This document shows, piece by piece, positions 25,197-33,423 of a stretch of 64,000 bases of DNA. Numbering within the stretch: the stretch's first letter is position 1; each line of letters begins with the position of its first letter. Source of the stretch: Comamonadaceae bacterium (GTDB taxonomy: Bacteria; Pseudomonadota; Gammaproteobacteria; Burkholderiales; Burkholderiaceae_C); assembly GCA_947448745.1 (NCBI GenBank), contig CANFOQ010000002.1, forward strand, positions 41,778 to 105,777. Direction: 5' to 3'. The notes under the pieces are model-generated. The model had not been told where the DNA came from. It made no database searches and saw only the letters and a list, made by a program, of their open reading frames with translations. A program made the translations under genes and the position numbers.

Positions 25197-25609
25197 GCAC
25201 CGAATTCCAGCTCACAGGCAGGGTGGTCGTGCCCGGGGTGGTGTCGGCCCAAGCGCTGGTCAGCACCGAGCCCATTTCGGGCTGGGGCGGGGTTGATCCG
25301 CGCACCGGCACCATCGTTGAAACACGCCATCCGCTGCGCGGTCAATCTTTTGCGGGCAAGGTCTTGGTGTTTCCTGGCGCCAAGGGTTCGTCAGGCTGGT
25401 CGGCGCAATTTCACACCGCGCGTGTCATGGGCATGGCCCCAGCCGCTTGGTTGTTCAACCTGATGTGCACCAAGGTGGCCTTGGGCACGGTGGTCAGCCA
25501 TGCACCGGCGATGACCGACTTTGACCAAGATCCACTGCAGTTGATTCAAACAGGCGATTGGGTCCATGTGGATGCGGTGAATGGCGTGGTGACGGTGACG
25601 CGTCCTTGA
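25193..25609 (+). CDS. Aconitase X swivel (small) subunit, DUF126 type
   Basis: 138 aa from the ATG at 25193, which overlaps the large-subunit stop (ATGA). It contains ISGWGGVDPRTGTIVE, HPLRGQSFAGKVLVFPG and KGSSGWSAQF, the serine-containing swivel-domain motif that contributes a catalytic residue to the two-subunit AcnX enzyme, and MTDFDQDPLQLI near the end. A partner of the upstream DUF521 subunit. Confidence 0.9.
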   Translation: MSTEFQLTGRVVVPGVVSAQALVSTEPISGWGGVDPRTGTIVETRHPLRGQSFAGKVLVFPGAKGSSGWSAQFHTARVMGMAPAAWLFNLMCTKVALGTVVSHAPAMTDFDQDPLQLIQTGDWVHVDAVNGVVTVTRP

Positions 25610-25622
25610 TGGGGTGGGGGCC

Positions 25623-26381
25623 TCAAAAGCCCTGTTGCATGAGGCCTTGCACCCCATCCACCAGCAGCTTGATGGACACCAACAGCAATGCAATTTGCAC
25701 CCATCGGAAGAACCATTTTTCATGGATGATTTTGGTGAGGTAAGCCCCGACATAAGTGCCTATCAAGGCGGCGGGAATCAGCCACGCGGCTTTGGTCAAG
25801 TCGGCCACGGTGTAGGGGTTGAGTTGTTGGTAGGGGATCACCTTCACCAAGTTGATGATGGCAAACAAAATGGTGGCGGTGCCTGCAAAGACGGCTTTGG
25901 GTAAACGCTGCGGCAGCACAAACACCTGAAAGGGCGGCGCACCAGCGTGTGAAATGAAACTGGTGAAGCCCGCCACCATGCCCCAGAAAACACCTTTTTT
26001 CAAGTCCACACCTTGGGTGGGTTGAGGCGTTTTGCGCAACCAAATATTCAAGCAAAAACCAATGCCAATGCAGCCAATCAACAGCTTGACGGCACTGTCC
26101 GAGGTGTACGAGGCTGTCAGCCAACCAATGAAGATGCCCAGCACACTGGCGGGCACCAGCACTTTCAGATTCGGCATGCTGAAGTCTTTGCGGTAAAGCC
26201 AAACACTGACCATGTCCGAGATGACGTAAATGGGCAGCAGCAACACGGCGGCCTTCACCGGCGACATCACCATCGAGAGCAGGGGCACGGCCAACATGCC
26301 AATCGTGGGCAAGCCGCCCTTGGACAAACCCACCAACAGGGCGGCCAAACTGGCCAACAGTGCAAACTCATCCAACGCCAT
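25623..26381 (-). CDS. TSUP (TauE/SafE-like) membrane permease
   Basis: 252 aa, about eight hydrophobic segments. The repeats LLVGLSKGGLPTIGMLAVPLLS and FISHAGAPPFQVFVLPQ are the duplicated TSUP signature. The family moves sulfite, sulfoacetate and other small organic anions. It is convergent with the aconitase X operon (14-bp gap) and may export or import an acid of that pathway; this is inference. Confidence 0.9.
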   Translation of the reverse strand: MALDEFALLASLAALLVGLSKGGLPTIGMLAVPLLSMVMSPVKAAVLLLPIYVISDMVSVWLYRKDFSMPNLKVLVPASVLGIFIGWLTASYTSDSAVKLLIGCIGIGFCLNIWLRKTPQPTQGVDLKKGVFWGMVAGFTSFISHAGAPPFQVFVLPQRLPKAVFAGTATILFAIINLVKVIPYQQLNPYTVADLTKAAWLIPAALIGTYVGAYLTKIIHEKWFFRWVQIALLLVSIKLLVDGVQGLMQQGF

Positions 26382-26426
26382 GTTGGACCTCAGGCTTTCA
26401 AAGGTTGAGAGCAGCGACGCATGGTC

Positions 26427-27791
26427 TTAACCCGGCCACACGGCATCATGCTCGGGGACCACAGCACGGATCTGCAGTTCACGTTCAATGCGTTGACGCA
26501 ACGTGTCAGCAGCAGCACCTTCCCCATGCACCACATACACCTGTGAAGGCGGCTTGGGCATTTTTTTCAACCAAGCCAACAATTGGTTGGCATCTGCATG
26601 GGCGGAGGCCGAGCTGAGTTGAACAATCTCAGCCTTCACGTTCAGGTCTTTGCCATGCATGCGAATCGTTGGGCTGCCGCTGGCCAAGGTGGCGCCGCGC
26701 GTACCCGGCGATTGATAACCAGTCAGCACAACCATGTTGCGGTGGTCACCCACATAGTTGGCCAAGTGGTGCAACACGCGCCCTCCGGTGGCCATGCCAC
26801 TGGCGGCCAAAATCACCATGGGGCCATGGTGTTTGATCAGGGCTTTGGATTGCTCAGGGGTTTCAACCATGGTCGCCACATGGTCCATGGCTTGCACCTC
26901 GGCCGCGCTCAATCGGTGTTCACCCATGTGCTTGTCAAACAAAGCGGTGGTGTGAATGGCCATCGGGCTGTCCAAGAACACTGGCAAGCCGTGCGGAATG
27001 TCGCCTTGCGCTTTGAGTTGCGCGATGCTGTGCAACACGGCCTGTGCGCGGCCCACAGCAAACACCGGCACCACTGCCACACCACCGCGTGCAGCCACGC
27101 GCTTGAGGGCCACAGCCAACTCGGCGTTCAGGTTGTCAAGGGGATGGCTGCGGTCGCCATAGGTGGACTCGATCAAGACGGTGTCGGCCTGGGGTGGGTC
27201 CGCTGGCGGGTTCATCAGGCTGTCGTCGGGACGACCCAAATCACCTGAAAACAAAATACGTTTGCCGGCCACGTCCAACAACAAACTGGAAGCACCCAAG
27301 ATGTGTCCGGCTGAGCTGAACTGCGCCTTCCAACCTTTGATGGGCTCAAACCATTGGCCCCATTGTTCAGTGTGGAAATGGCTGATGCAATTTTTCGCGT
27401 CCAGCTTGGTATACAGCGGCAGCGCTGGCACGTGCTTGGAGAAGCCATGTCGATTGGCGAAGTTGGCATCCTCTTCTTGAATGTGGCCGCTGTCGGGCAA
27501 CAAGATGTTGCACAAATCGCGGGTGCCCGAAGTGGCGTGGATACGGCCCGAGAAACCCTCGCGCACCAACAAAGGCACATAGCCGCTGTGGTCCAAATGT
27601 GCGTGGGTCAAGATGACGGCATCCACGTTGGAGGCGGGCAGCGGCAGCGGGTTCCAGTTGCGTAATCGCAGTTGTTTGAAGCCTTGGAACAAACCGCAGT
27701 CCACCAAGAGCCTTTTGCCATCATGCTCGACGCAGTATTTGGACCCGGTGACGGTGCTGGCACCGCCTAGAAAACGAATGTTGAGGCTCAT
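26427..27791 (-). CDS. Metallo-beta-lactamase/beta-CASP RNA-processing nuclease
   Basis: 454 aa from the ATG at 27791 (MSLNIRFLGGAS); the frame stays open a further 69 codons upstream, but those overlap the divergent gene and look non-coding. The zinc motif HAHLDHSG and FSGDLG are followed by a beta-CASP domain (LIESTYGDRSHP, SPMAIHTT, ASGMATGGRVLHHL) and a C-terminal RMM-type part (SSASAHADANQLLAWL, VVHGEG). Such proteins act on RNA as endo- or exonucleases. Confidence 0.93.
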   Translation of the reverse strand: MSLNIRFLGGASTVTGSKYCVEHDGKRLLVDCGLFQGFKQLRLRNWNPLPLPASNVDAVILTHAHLDHSGYVPLLVREGFSGRIHATSGTRDLCNILLPDSGHIQEEDANFANRHGFSKHVPALPLYTKLDAKNCISHFHTEQWGQWFEPIKGWKAQFSSAGHILGASSLLLDVAGKRILFSGDLGRPDDSLMNPPADPPQADTVLIESTYGDRSHPLDNLNAELAVALKRVAARGGVAVVPVFAVGRAQAVLHSIAQLKAQGDIPHGLPVFLDSPMAIHTTALFDKHMGEHRLSAAEVQAMDHVATMVETPEQSKALIKHHGPMVILAASGMATGGRVLHHLANYVGDHRNMVVLTGYQSPGTRGATLASGSPTIRMHGKDLNVKAEIVQLSSASAHADANQLLAWLKKMPKPPSQVYVVHGEGAAADTLRQRIERELQIRAVVPEHDAVWPG

Positions 27792-27831
27792 GCTTTCATC
27801 ATAGAAGCAATTTTCCAGTGAAAATGAAGCC

Positions 27832-28644
27832 ATGAAAACCATGCCCAATCTTGAAAGCTTGGATTTGAAACCCCAAGCGCACCGCTTGGCGTTTGCCGAT
27901 CCCGAGTTCATGTTGCGCCGCGAAGCACGCGGCATTCGGTTGCAACTGGAATTGCTCAAGCCCGACTTGATGCAGTCCGAAGCGGGCATCGAACACACGG
28001 TGGTGGTGTTCGGGAGTGCACGTTTCGTGTCCTTGGAAGTGGCGCAATCAATGCTGGCTCACGCCAACACCAACGGTGACGCCAATATGCAAAAGAGGGC
28101 TGCGTTGGCTGTGCGCAATGCAGCGCACTATGAGGCAGCCAGGGCCTTTGCGTCATTGGTGGCGAAGGGTTGCGCTGGCTTGCCCGTGTCTGATCGCCTG
28201 ACCATTTGCACCGGCGGCGGCCCGGGCATCATGGAAGCGGCCAACCGGGGGGCTCAAGAAGCGGGTGCACCCTCCGTCGCCTTGAACATCGCCTTGCCCC
28301 ATGAGCAACAGCCCAACCCCTATGTGACCGAAGGCTTGAGTTTCAAGTTCCATTACTTCGCCATCCGCAAAATGCATTTCATGATGCGTGCAAAAGCTTT
28401 GGTGGCTTTCCCTGGCGGCTTTGGCACCTTGGACGAGTTGTTTGAAATCCTGACTTTGGTGCAAACCCACAAGTCCCAAAAAGTGCCCATCCTGTTGTTT
28501 GACAGCGACTACTGGAAGAAGATCGTCAACATGGATGCCATGGTGGAAGAGGGCACGATTTCGGCCGACGACGCGGCGTGCTTTGAGTATGTCGATGACC
28601 CCGCCCAGGCTTGGGCCCGAATCCAAGCCTTTTACAACTTGTAA
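27832..28644 (+). CDS. LOG-family protein (TIGR00730-like)
   Basis: 270 aa. The Rossmann-like fold motifs TVVVFGSAR, CTGGGPGIMEAANRGA and PGGFGTLDELFE are diagnostic of LOG/lysine-decarboxylase-like proteins, some of which are cytokinin-activating 5'-monophosphate phosphoribohydrolases. The N-terminal ~50 residues are an extension relative to short LOG proteins, as in many proteobacterial homologues. Divergent from the beta-CASP gene with a 40-bp gap. Confidence 0.9.
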   Translation: MKTMPNLESLDLKPQAHRLAFADPEFMLRREARGIRLQLELLKPDLMQSEAGIEHTVVVFGSARFVSLEVAQSMLAHANTNGDANMQKRAALAVRNAAHYEAARAFASLVAKGCAGLPVSDRLTICTGGGPGIMEAANRGAQEAGAPSVALNIALPHEQQPNPYVTEGLSFKFHYFAIRKMHFMMRAKALVAFPGGFGTLDELFEILTLVQTHKSQKVPILLFDSDYWKKIVNMDAMVEEGTISADDAACFEYVDDPAQAWARIQAFYNL

Positions 28645-28723
28645 ATCAATTCGCGCCTGAAAATCAAACATTTTTCAGCCATATTCTTGTCACACAGAAG
28701 ACCTTTGCAGATGCATATAAGGG

Positions 28724-28761
28724 ATTGTCTTGTGCAAAACGGGCTGTTTTGAGGTGACAAT
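28724..28761. promoter_or_regulatory. Composite dyad upstream of the first liv cassette
   Basis: CAAAAC (28735-28740) and GTTTTG (28746-28751) are nested inside ATTGTC (28724-28729) and GACAAT (28756-28761), both centred near 28743. It is 35 bp before the livG-like start codon, and there is no T-run, so an operator is more likely than a terminator. Confidence 0.45.
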
Positions 28762-28795
28762 GGTTCGATACTTTTGACACGGCCCCTTTCCAGTA

Positions 28796-29572
28796 ATGTC
28801 TGATTCCCCCATCCTTGTCACCAAAGCCCTGACCAAAGAATTCAAGGGTTTCGTGGCCGTCAGCAATGTGAATTTAAGTGTTCAGCGTGGCCACATCCAC
28901 GCACTCATCGGCCCCAATGGCGCTGGCAAAACCACTTGTTTCAATTTGCTCACCAAATTTCTAGAACCCACCCAAGGCCAAATCCTGTTCAACGGCATTG
29001 ACATCACGGCTGAAAAGCCCGCGCAAATTGCACGCCGCGGCGTCATCCGCTCGTTTCAAATCTCCGCTGTCTTTCCGCAAATGACGGTGCTGCAAAACGT
29101 GCGCATTGGCTTGCAACGCCAACTGGGCACCTCCTACTTTTTTTGGCGCAGCGATGCTTCTTTGAACAAGTTGAATGACCAAGCCATGGCTTTGCTGGCA
29201 GAAGTTGATCTGACCGATTTCGCCCAAGCATTGGCGGTCAATTTGCCCTACGGCCGCAAACGCGCTTTGGAGATTGCCACCACCTTGGCCATGAACCCCG
29301 AATTGATGTTGTTGGACGAGCCCACGCAAGGCATGGGCCATGAAGATGTGGAGCGTGTCACGCAACTCATCAAGAAAGTATCCGCAGGGCGCACCATCTT
29401 GATGGTGGAGCACAACATGAATGTGATCGCCAGCATTGCCGACAAAATCACGGTGTTGCAACGCGGCGCGGTGTTGGCCGAAGGCAGCTACAACGAGGTT
29501 TCGAAAAACCCGCAAGTGATGGAAGCCTATATGGGCACGTCAGACGCCACGCTTTCAGGAGCGCATGCATGA
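28796..29572 (+). CDS. Branched-chain-type ABC importer ATP-binding protein (LivG-like)
   Basis: 258 aa. Walker A GPNGAGKTT, Q-loop, a divergent signature region (NLPYGRKRALEIATTL), Walker B MLLLDEPTQGM and the H-loop MVEHNMNVI are present. It is cytoplasmic and partners with the LivF-like protein whose start overlaps its stop (ATGA). First gene of the G-F-J-H-M cassette. The ligand is not identifiable. Confidence 0.93.
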   Translation: MSDSPILVTKALTKEFKGFVAVSNVNLSVQRGHIHALIGPNGAGKTTCFNLLTKFLEPTQGQILFNGIDITAEKPAQIARRGVIRSFQISAVFPQMTVLQNVRIGLQRQLGTSYFFWRSDASLNKLNDQAMALLAEVDLTDFAQALAVNLPYGRKRALEIATTLAMNPELMLLDEPTQGMGHEDVERVTQLIKKVSAGRTILMVEHNMNVIASIADKITVLQRGAVLAEGSYNEVSKNPQVMEAYMGTSDATLSGAHA

Positions 29573-30282
29573 GCCAAGTGCCTGCTCTTGAAATTCGCGA
29601 TCTGCACACTTGGTATGGTGAGTCGCACATCTTGCACGGCCTGAACTTGCAAGTGAACCCCGGTGAAGTGGTTACCTTGCTCGGACGCAATGGCGCGGGG
29701 CGCACCACCACCATGCGGGCCATCATGGGCTTGGTCGGTAAGCGCCAAGGTTCCATTCGCGTGCATGGAGAAGAAACCATTGGCTTGCCCACCCACCAAA
29801 TCGCGCACCATGGCGTGGGCTACTGCCCTGAAGAGCGCGGCATCTTCGCCAGCTTGTCGTGTGAAGAAAACCTGTTGTTGCCACCCGTGGTGTCCAGTCG
29901 CGGCAAACAAATGTCGCTGGATGAGATTTACGCCATGTTCCCGAATTTGAAGGAGCGCAAAGACAGCCCCGGCATGCGTTTGTCGGGTGGTGAGCAACAA
30001 ATGTTGGCGGTGGCCCGCATCCTTCGCACGGGTGCCAACCTGTTGTTGCTGGATGAAATTTCAGAGGGTCTGGCACCGGTCATCGTGCAGGCCTTGGCAC
30101 GCATGATCACCACCTTGAAAGCACAAGGTTTCACCATCGTCATGGTCGAACAAAACTTCCATTTCGCCGCGCCCCTGGCCGATCGTTTTTACGTCATAGA
30201 GCACGGCCAAGTGGCTTTGCAGTTTTCAGCCAATGAATTGCAAAACCAAATGCCGGCCTTGAACGAATTACTGGGTGTTTGA
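29569..30282 (+). CDS. LivF-like ABC ATPase with Walker A Lys-to-Arg change
   Basis: 237 aa. LSGGEQQMLAVARIL signature, Walker B LLLLDEISEGLAP and H-loop MVEQNFHF are present. The Walker A reads GRNGAGRTTT: the phosphate-binding Lys is Arg (CGC at 29701-29703), unlike the LivG partner and both ATPases of the second cassette in this window. This either lowers ATPase activity, leaving the LivG site to drive transport, or is a tolerated subfamily variant. Confidence 0.93.
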   Translation: MSQVPALEIRDLHTWYGESHILHGLNLQVNPGEVVTLLGRNGAGRTTTMRAIMGLVGKRQGSIRVHGEETIGLPTHQIAHHGVGYCPEERGIFASLSCEENLLLPPVVSSRGKQMSLDEIYAMFPNLKERKDSPGMRLSGGEQQMLAVARILRTGANLLLLDEISEGLAPVIVQALARMITTLKAQGFTIVMVEQNFHFAAPLADRFYVIEHGQVALQFSANELQNQMPALNELLGV

Positions 30283-30320
30283 AAGCCCACACACTTTGAA
30301 GAACTTGAGGAGAAACAAAC

Positions 30321-31517
30321 ATGAATTTCAAACGATTGATCATCACCACAGCCTGTGCACTTGCCGTGTTGCCAGCAGTGGCTCAAACCGACAGCCTGAA
30401 GATTGGCTTCATCACCGACATGTCCAGCCTGTACGCCGACATTGACGGCCCCGCCGGTGCCGAGGTCGTCAAGATGGCCATCGCCGATTTCGGCGGCAAG
30501 GTGCTGGGTCGCAATATTGAGTTGCTCACCGTGGACCACCAAAACAAAGCCGACATCGCAGCGTCCAAAGCCCGCGAATGGATTGACCAACAAAATGTGG
30601 CCATGATTTTGGGTGGCACCAACTCAGGCACGGCGCTGGCTTCAAGCCGTGTGGCTGCTGAGAAAAAACGCCTGTACATCAACGTGGGCGCAGGCTCTGC
30701 ACGCTTGACCAACGAAGAATGCACGCCGTACACCATCCATTACGCCTATGACACCGTGGCCTTGGCCAAGGTGGCGGGCAAGGCCATCATCGACCGTGGC
30801 GACAAAGATTGGTTCTTCTTGACCGCCGACTATGCCTTTGGTCATTCACTTGAAAAAGATTCCTCTGAAGTGGTGAAGGCCAACGGAGGTCGTGTGATGG
30901 GCGCGGTGCGTCACCCCTTGAACGCCTCTGATTTTTCATCCTTCTTGTTGCAAGCGCAAAGCTCCAAAGCCCAAGTGCTGGGCCTGGCCAACGCTGGCGG
31001 CGACTTCGTCAACAGCATGAAGGCGGCGAAAGAATTTGGCGTCGACAAGAAAATGAAGCTCGCTGGTTTGTTGGTGTTCATCAATGACATTCATGCTTTG
31101 GGTTTGAAAAACACCGAAGGCTTGCTGACCACCGACAGCTGGTATTGGGACCAAAACGAAGAAACCCGCAAGTTCTCCGCACGTTTCTTTGAGAAATTCA
31201 AGCGCATGCCCAGCAGCGTTCAAGCGGGTGATTACTCGGCCACGCTCACCTACTTGAAAGCTGTCAAAGCTGCCAATTCGGATGACACTGACAAAGTGCT
31301 GGCCATGTTGAAGAAAACCAAAATCAACGACATGTATGCCAAGAACGGTTACATCCGCGAAGACGGCCGCATGATTCACGACATGTTTTTGATGCAAGTG
31401 AAAAAACCTGCTGAAGCCACCAAGCCATGGGACTACTACAAGCAACTCGCCATGGTGCCGGGTGCGCAAGCCTTCACGCCCTTGGCTGAGTCCAAGTGCG
31501 CTTTGCTGAAGAAATAA
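30321..31517 (+). CDS. Periplasmic substrate-binding protein (LivJ/receptor family type I)
   Basis: 398 aa with a signal peptide (RLIITTACALAVLPAVAQ). SLKIGFITDMSSLYADIDGPAG begins the type I periplasmic-binding fold; LTTDSWYWDQNEETRKF and the ~30-residue spacing suit the family that includes amide, urea and aromatic-acid receptors. It sits between the ATPases and the permeases; GGAG precedes the ATG. Confidence 0.92.
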   Translation: MNFKRLIITTACALAVLPAVAQTDSLKIGFITDMSSLYADIDGPAGAEVVKMAIADFGGKVLGRNIELLTVDHQNKADIAASKAREWIDQQNVAMILGGTNSGTALASSRVAAEKKRLYINVGAGSARLTNEECTPYTIHYAYDTVALAKVAGKAIIDRGDKDWFFLTADYAFGHSLEKDSSEVVKANGGRVMGAVRHPLNASDFSSFLLQAQSSKAQVLGLANAGGDFVNSMKAAKEFGVDKKMKLAGLLVFINDIHALGLKNTEGLLTTDSWYWDQNEETRKFSARFFEKFKRMPSSVQAGDYSATLTYLKAVKAANSDDTDKVLAMLKKTKINDMYAKNGYIREDGRMIHDMFLMQVKKPAEATKPWDYYKQLAMVPGAQAFTPLAESKCALLKK

Positions 31518-31551
31518 GCACTGAACCAAACTGCAGATTGAACAGCCCACC

Positions 31552-32436
31552 ATGGAAATTTTTGGAATCCCACTGCCTGCCATCTTGAGCCAACTGTTGT
31601 TGGGCTTGGTGAATGGGTCCTTTTATGCGATCTTGAGCTTGGGGTTGGCCGTCATTTTTGGGTTGCTCAATGTCATCAACTTCGCCCATGGCGCGATGTT
31701 CATGATGGGCGCCATGGTCACTTGGATGGGCTTCACCTACTTCGAGTTGTCTTACTGGAACATGCTCTGGTTGGCACCCTTGGTGGTGGGGCTGTTCGGC
31801 ATCCTGATTGAAAAAACCATGCTGCAATGGTTGTACAAACTCGATCACCTGTATGGCTTGCTGTTGACCTTTGGCGTCACCTTGATGATCGAAGGCGTGT
31901 TCCGTTCCATTTATGGTTCTTCTGGTTTGTCCTACAGCGTGCCTGAGGCTTTGCAGGGTGCGACAGACCTTGAATTCATGGTGCTGCCCAACTACCGCGC
32001 CTGGGTGGTGTTGGCTTCCTTGGTGGTGTGTTTTGCCACTTGGTTTGTCATTGAGAAAACCAAGCTTGGTGCTTATTTGCGTGCCGGTACCGAGAACCCT
32101 CGCTTGGTGGAGGCTTTTGGCATCAATGTCCCTTTGATGGTCACGCTCACCTATGGCTTTGGCGTGGCCTTGGCCGCTTTTGCTGGCGTGTTGGCTGCAC
32201 CGGTGTACCAAGTTGCGCCGCTGATGGGCTCCAACCTCATCATCGTGGTGTTCGCCGTTGTCGTGATTGGTGGCATGGGCTCCATCATGGGCTCCATCCT
32301 CACGGGTTTGGGTTTGGGTGTGGTTGAAGGCTTCACCAAAGTGTTTTATCCCGAGGCTTCCAGCACCGTGGTGTTCATCATCATGGCAGCGGTTCTGTGG
32401 GTTCGGCCTGCGGGTTTGTTTGGCAAAGAAAAATAA
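31552..32436 (+). CDS. Branched-chain-type ABC permease (LivH-like)
   Basis: 294 aa, about eight membrane helices. GLVNGSFYAILSLGLAVIFG and NVINFAHGAMFMMGA are the LivH N-terminal hallmarks, and VVIGGMGSIMGSILTGL the EAA-like contact loop for the ATPases. Followed 9 bp later by the LivM-like gene. Confidence 0.93.
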   Translation: MEIFGIPLPAILSQLLLGLVNGSFYAILSLGLAVIFGLLNVINFAHGAMFMMGAMVTWMGFTYFELSYWNMLWLAPLVVGLFGILIEKTMLQWLYKLDHLYGLLLTFGVTLMIEGVFRSIYGSSGLSYSVPEALQGATDLEFMVLPNYRAWVVLASLVVCFATWFVIEKTKLGAYLRAGTENPRLVEAFGINVPLMVTLTYGFGVALAAFAGVLAAPVYQVAPLMGSNLIIVVFAVVVIGGMGSIMGSILTGLGLGVVEGFTKVFYPEASSTVVFIIMAAVLWVRPAGLFGKEK

Positions 32437-32445
32437 CCGAGATAG

Positions 32446-33423
32446 ATGCACATGGGCAAAACCATTGTTTTCGCACTGCTGTTGCTAGGCGGCTTGTTGG
32501 CCCCCATGGTGGTGTACCCCGTCTTCATGATGAAGCTGTTGTGCTTTGCCTTGTTTGCCTGTGCTTTCAATTTGCTGATTGGGTACACCGGCTTGCTGTC
32601 TTTTGGTCACGCCGCATTTTTAGGCGGCGCTGGCTACACCGCTGGCTATGTGTTGCGTGATTTGGGTTGGTCGCCCGAGTGGGGCATTCTCAGTGGCACC
32701 TTGTTTGGTGCGCTCATGGCTGGGTTGATGGGCAGTTTGGCCATTCGTCGCCAAGGCATTTACTTCACCATGATCACCTTGGCTTTGTCGCAGATGTTGT
32801 ACTTTTTGTTTTTGCAAGCGCCATTCACCGGCGGCGAAGACGGCTTGCAAGGCATCCCGCGTGGCGCTTTGTTTGGCGTGCTGGATTTGAAAAACGACCT
32901 GAGCATGTACTACGTGGTGTTGGCCATTTTTGTCTTTGGTTTTTGGCTGATCCACCGCACCATCCATTCGCCCTTTGGCCAGGTGCTCAGTGCCATCAAA
33001 GAAAACGAACCGCGGGCTGTTTCTCTCGGTTATGACGTCAACCGTTACAAATTATTGGCCTTTGTCTTGTCAGGTGCCTTGGCCGGCATGGCGGGTGCCA
33101 CCAAAGTGTTGGTGCTGGGTTTTGAAACCCTCACCGATGTGCACTGGAGCATGTCTGGCTTGGTCGTGTTGATGACCTTGGTGGGTGGCTTGGGCACGGT
33201 GATTGGCCCGATCTTGGGTGCCTTCTTCATCACTATTTTGGAAAACAAGATGGGTGAAATGGGCGCTATGCTGCAAAGCATGACCGGCATCGAATGGTTT
33301 GCTTCTCTTGGCGAATCGGTCACCATCGTCACCGGCTTGATCTTTGTGATTTGTGTTTTGTTGTTCCGTCGCGGCATCGTCGGTGAACTCCTTCATCGTC
33401 TTCCCCAGAAAGGCAACCCATGA
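32446..33423 (+). CDS. Branched-chain-type ABC permease (LivM-like)
   Basis: 325 aa, about nine helices. FNLLIGYTGLLSFGHAAFLGGAGY and AIKENEPRAVSLGYDVNRYK are LivM signatures; LVGGLGTVIGPILGAFF is the ATPase-contact region. Its stop overlaps the next gene (ATGA). Confidence 0.93.
   Translation: MHMGKTIVFALLLLGGLLAPMVVYPVFMMKLLCFALFACAFNLLIGYTGLLSFGHAAFLGGAGYTAGYVLRDLGWSPEWGILSGTLFGALMAGLMGSLAIRRQGIYFTMITLALSQMLYFLFLQAPFTGGEDGLQGIPRGALFGVLDLKNDLSMYYVVLAIFVFGFWLIHRTIHSPFGQVLSAIKENEPRAVSLGYDVNRYKLLAFVLSGALAGMAGATKVLVLGFETLTDVHWSMSGLVVLMTLVGGLGTVIGPILGAFFITILENKMGEMGAMLQSMTGIEWFASLGESVTIVTGLIFVICVLLFRRGIVGELLHRLPQKGNP

Noticed and set aside
27792..27998. N-terminal extension of the beta-CASP nuclease frame
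   Set aside because: It is antisense to the LOG gene start and rich in Ser, Arg and Asn without conserved features; MSLNIRFLGGAS at 27791 is the family start.
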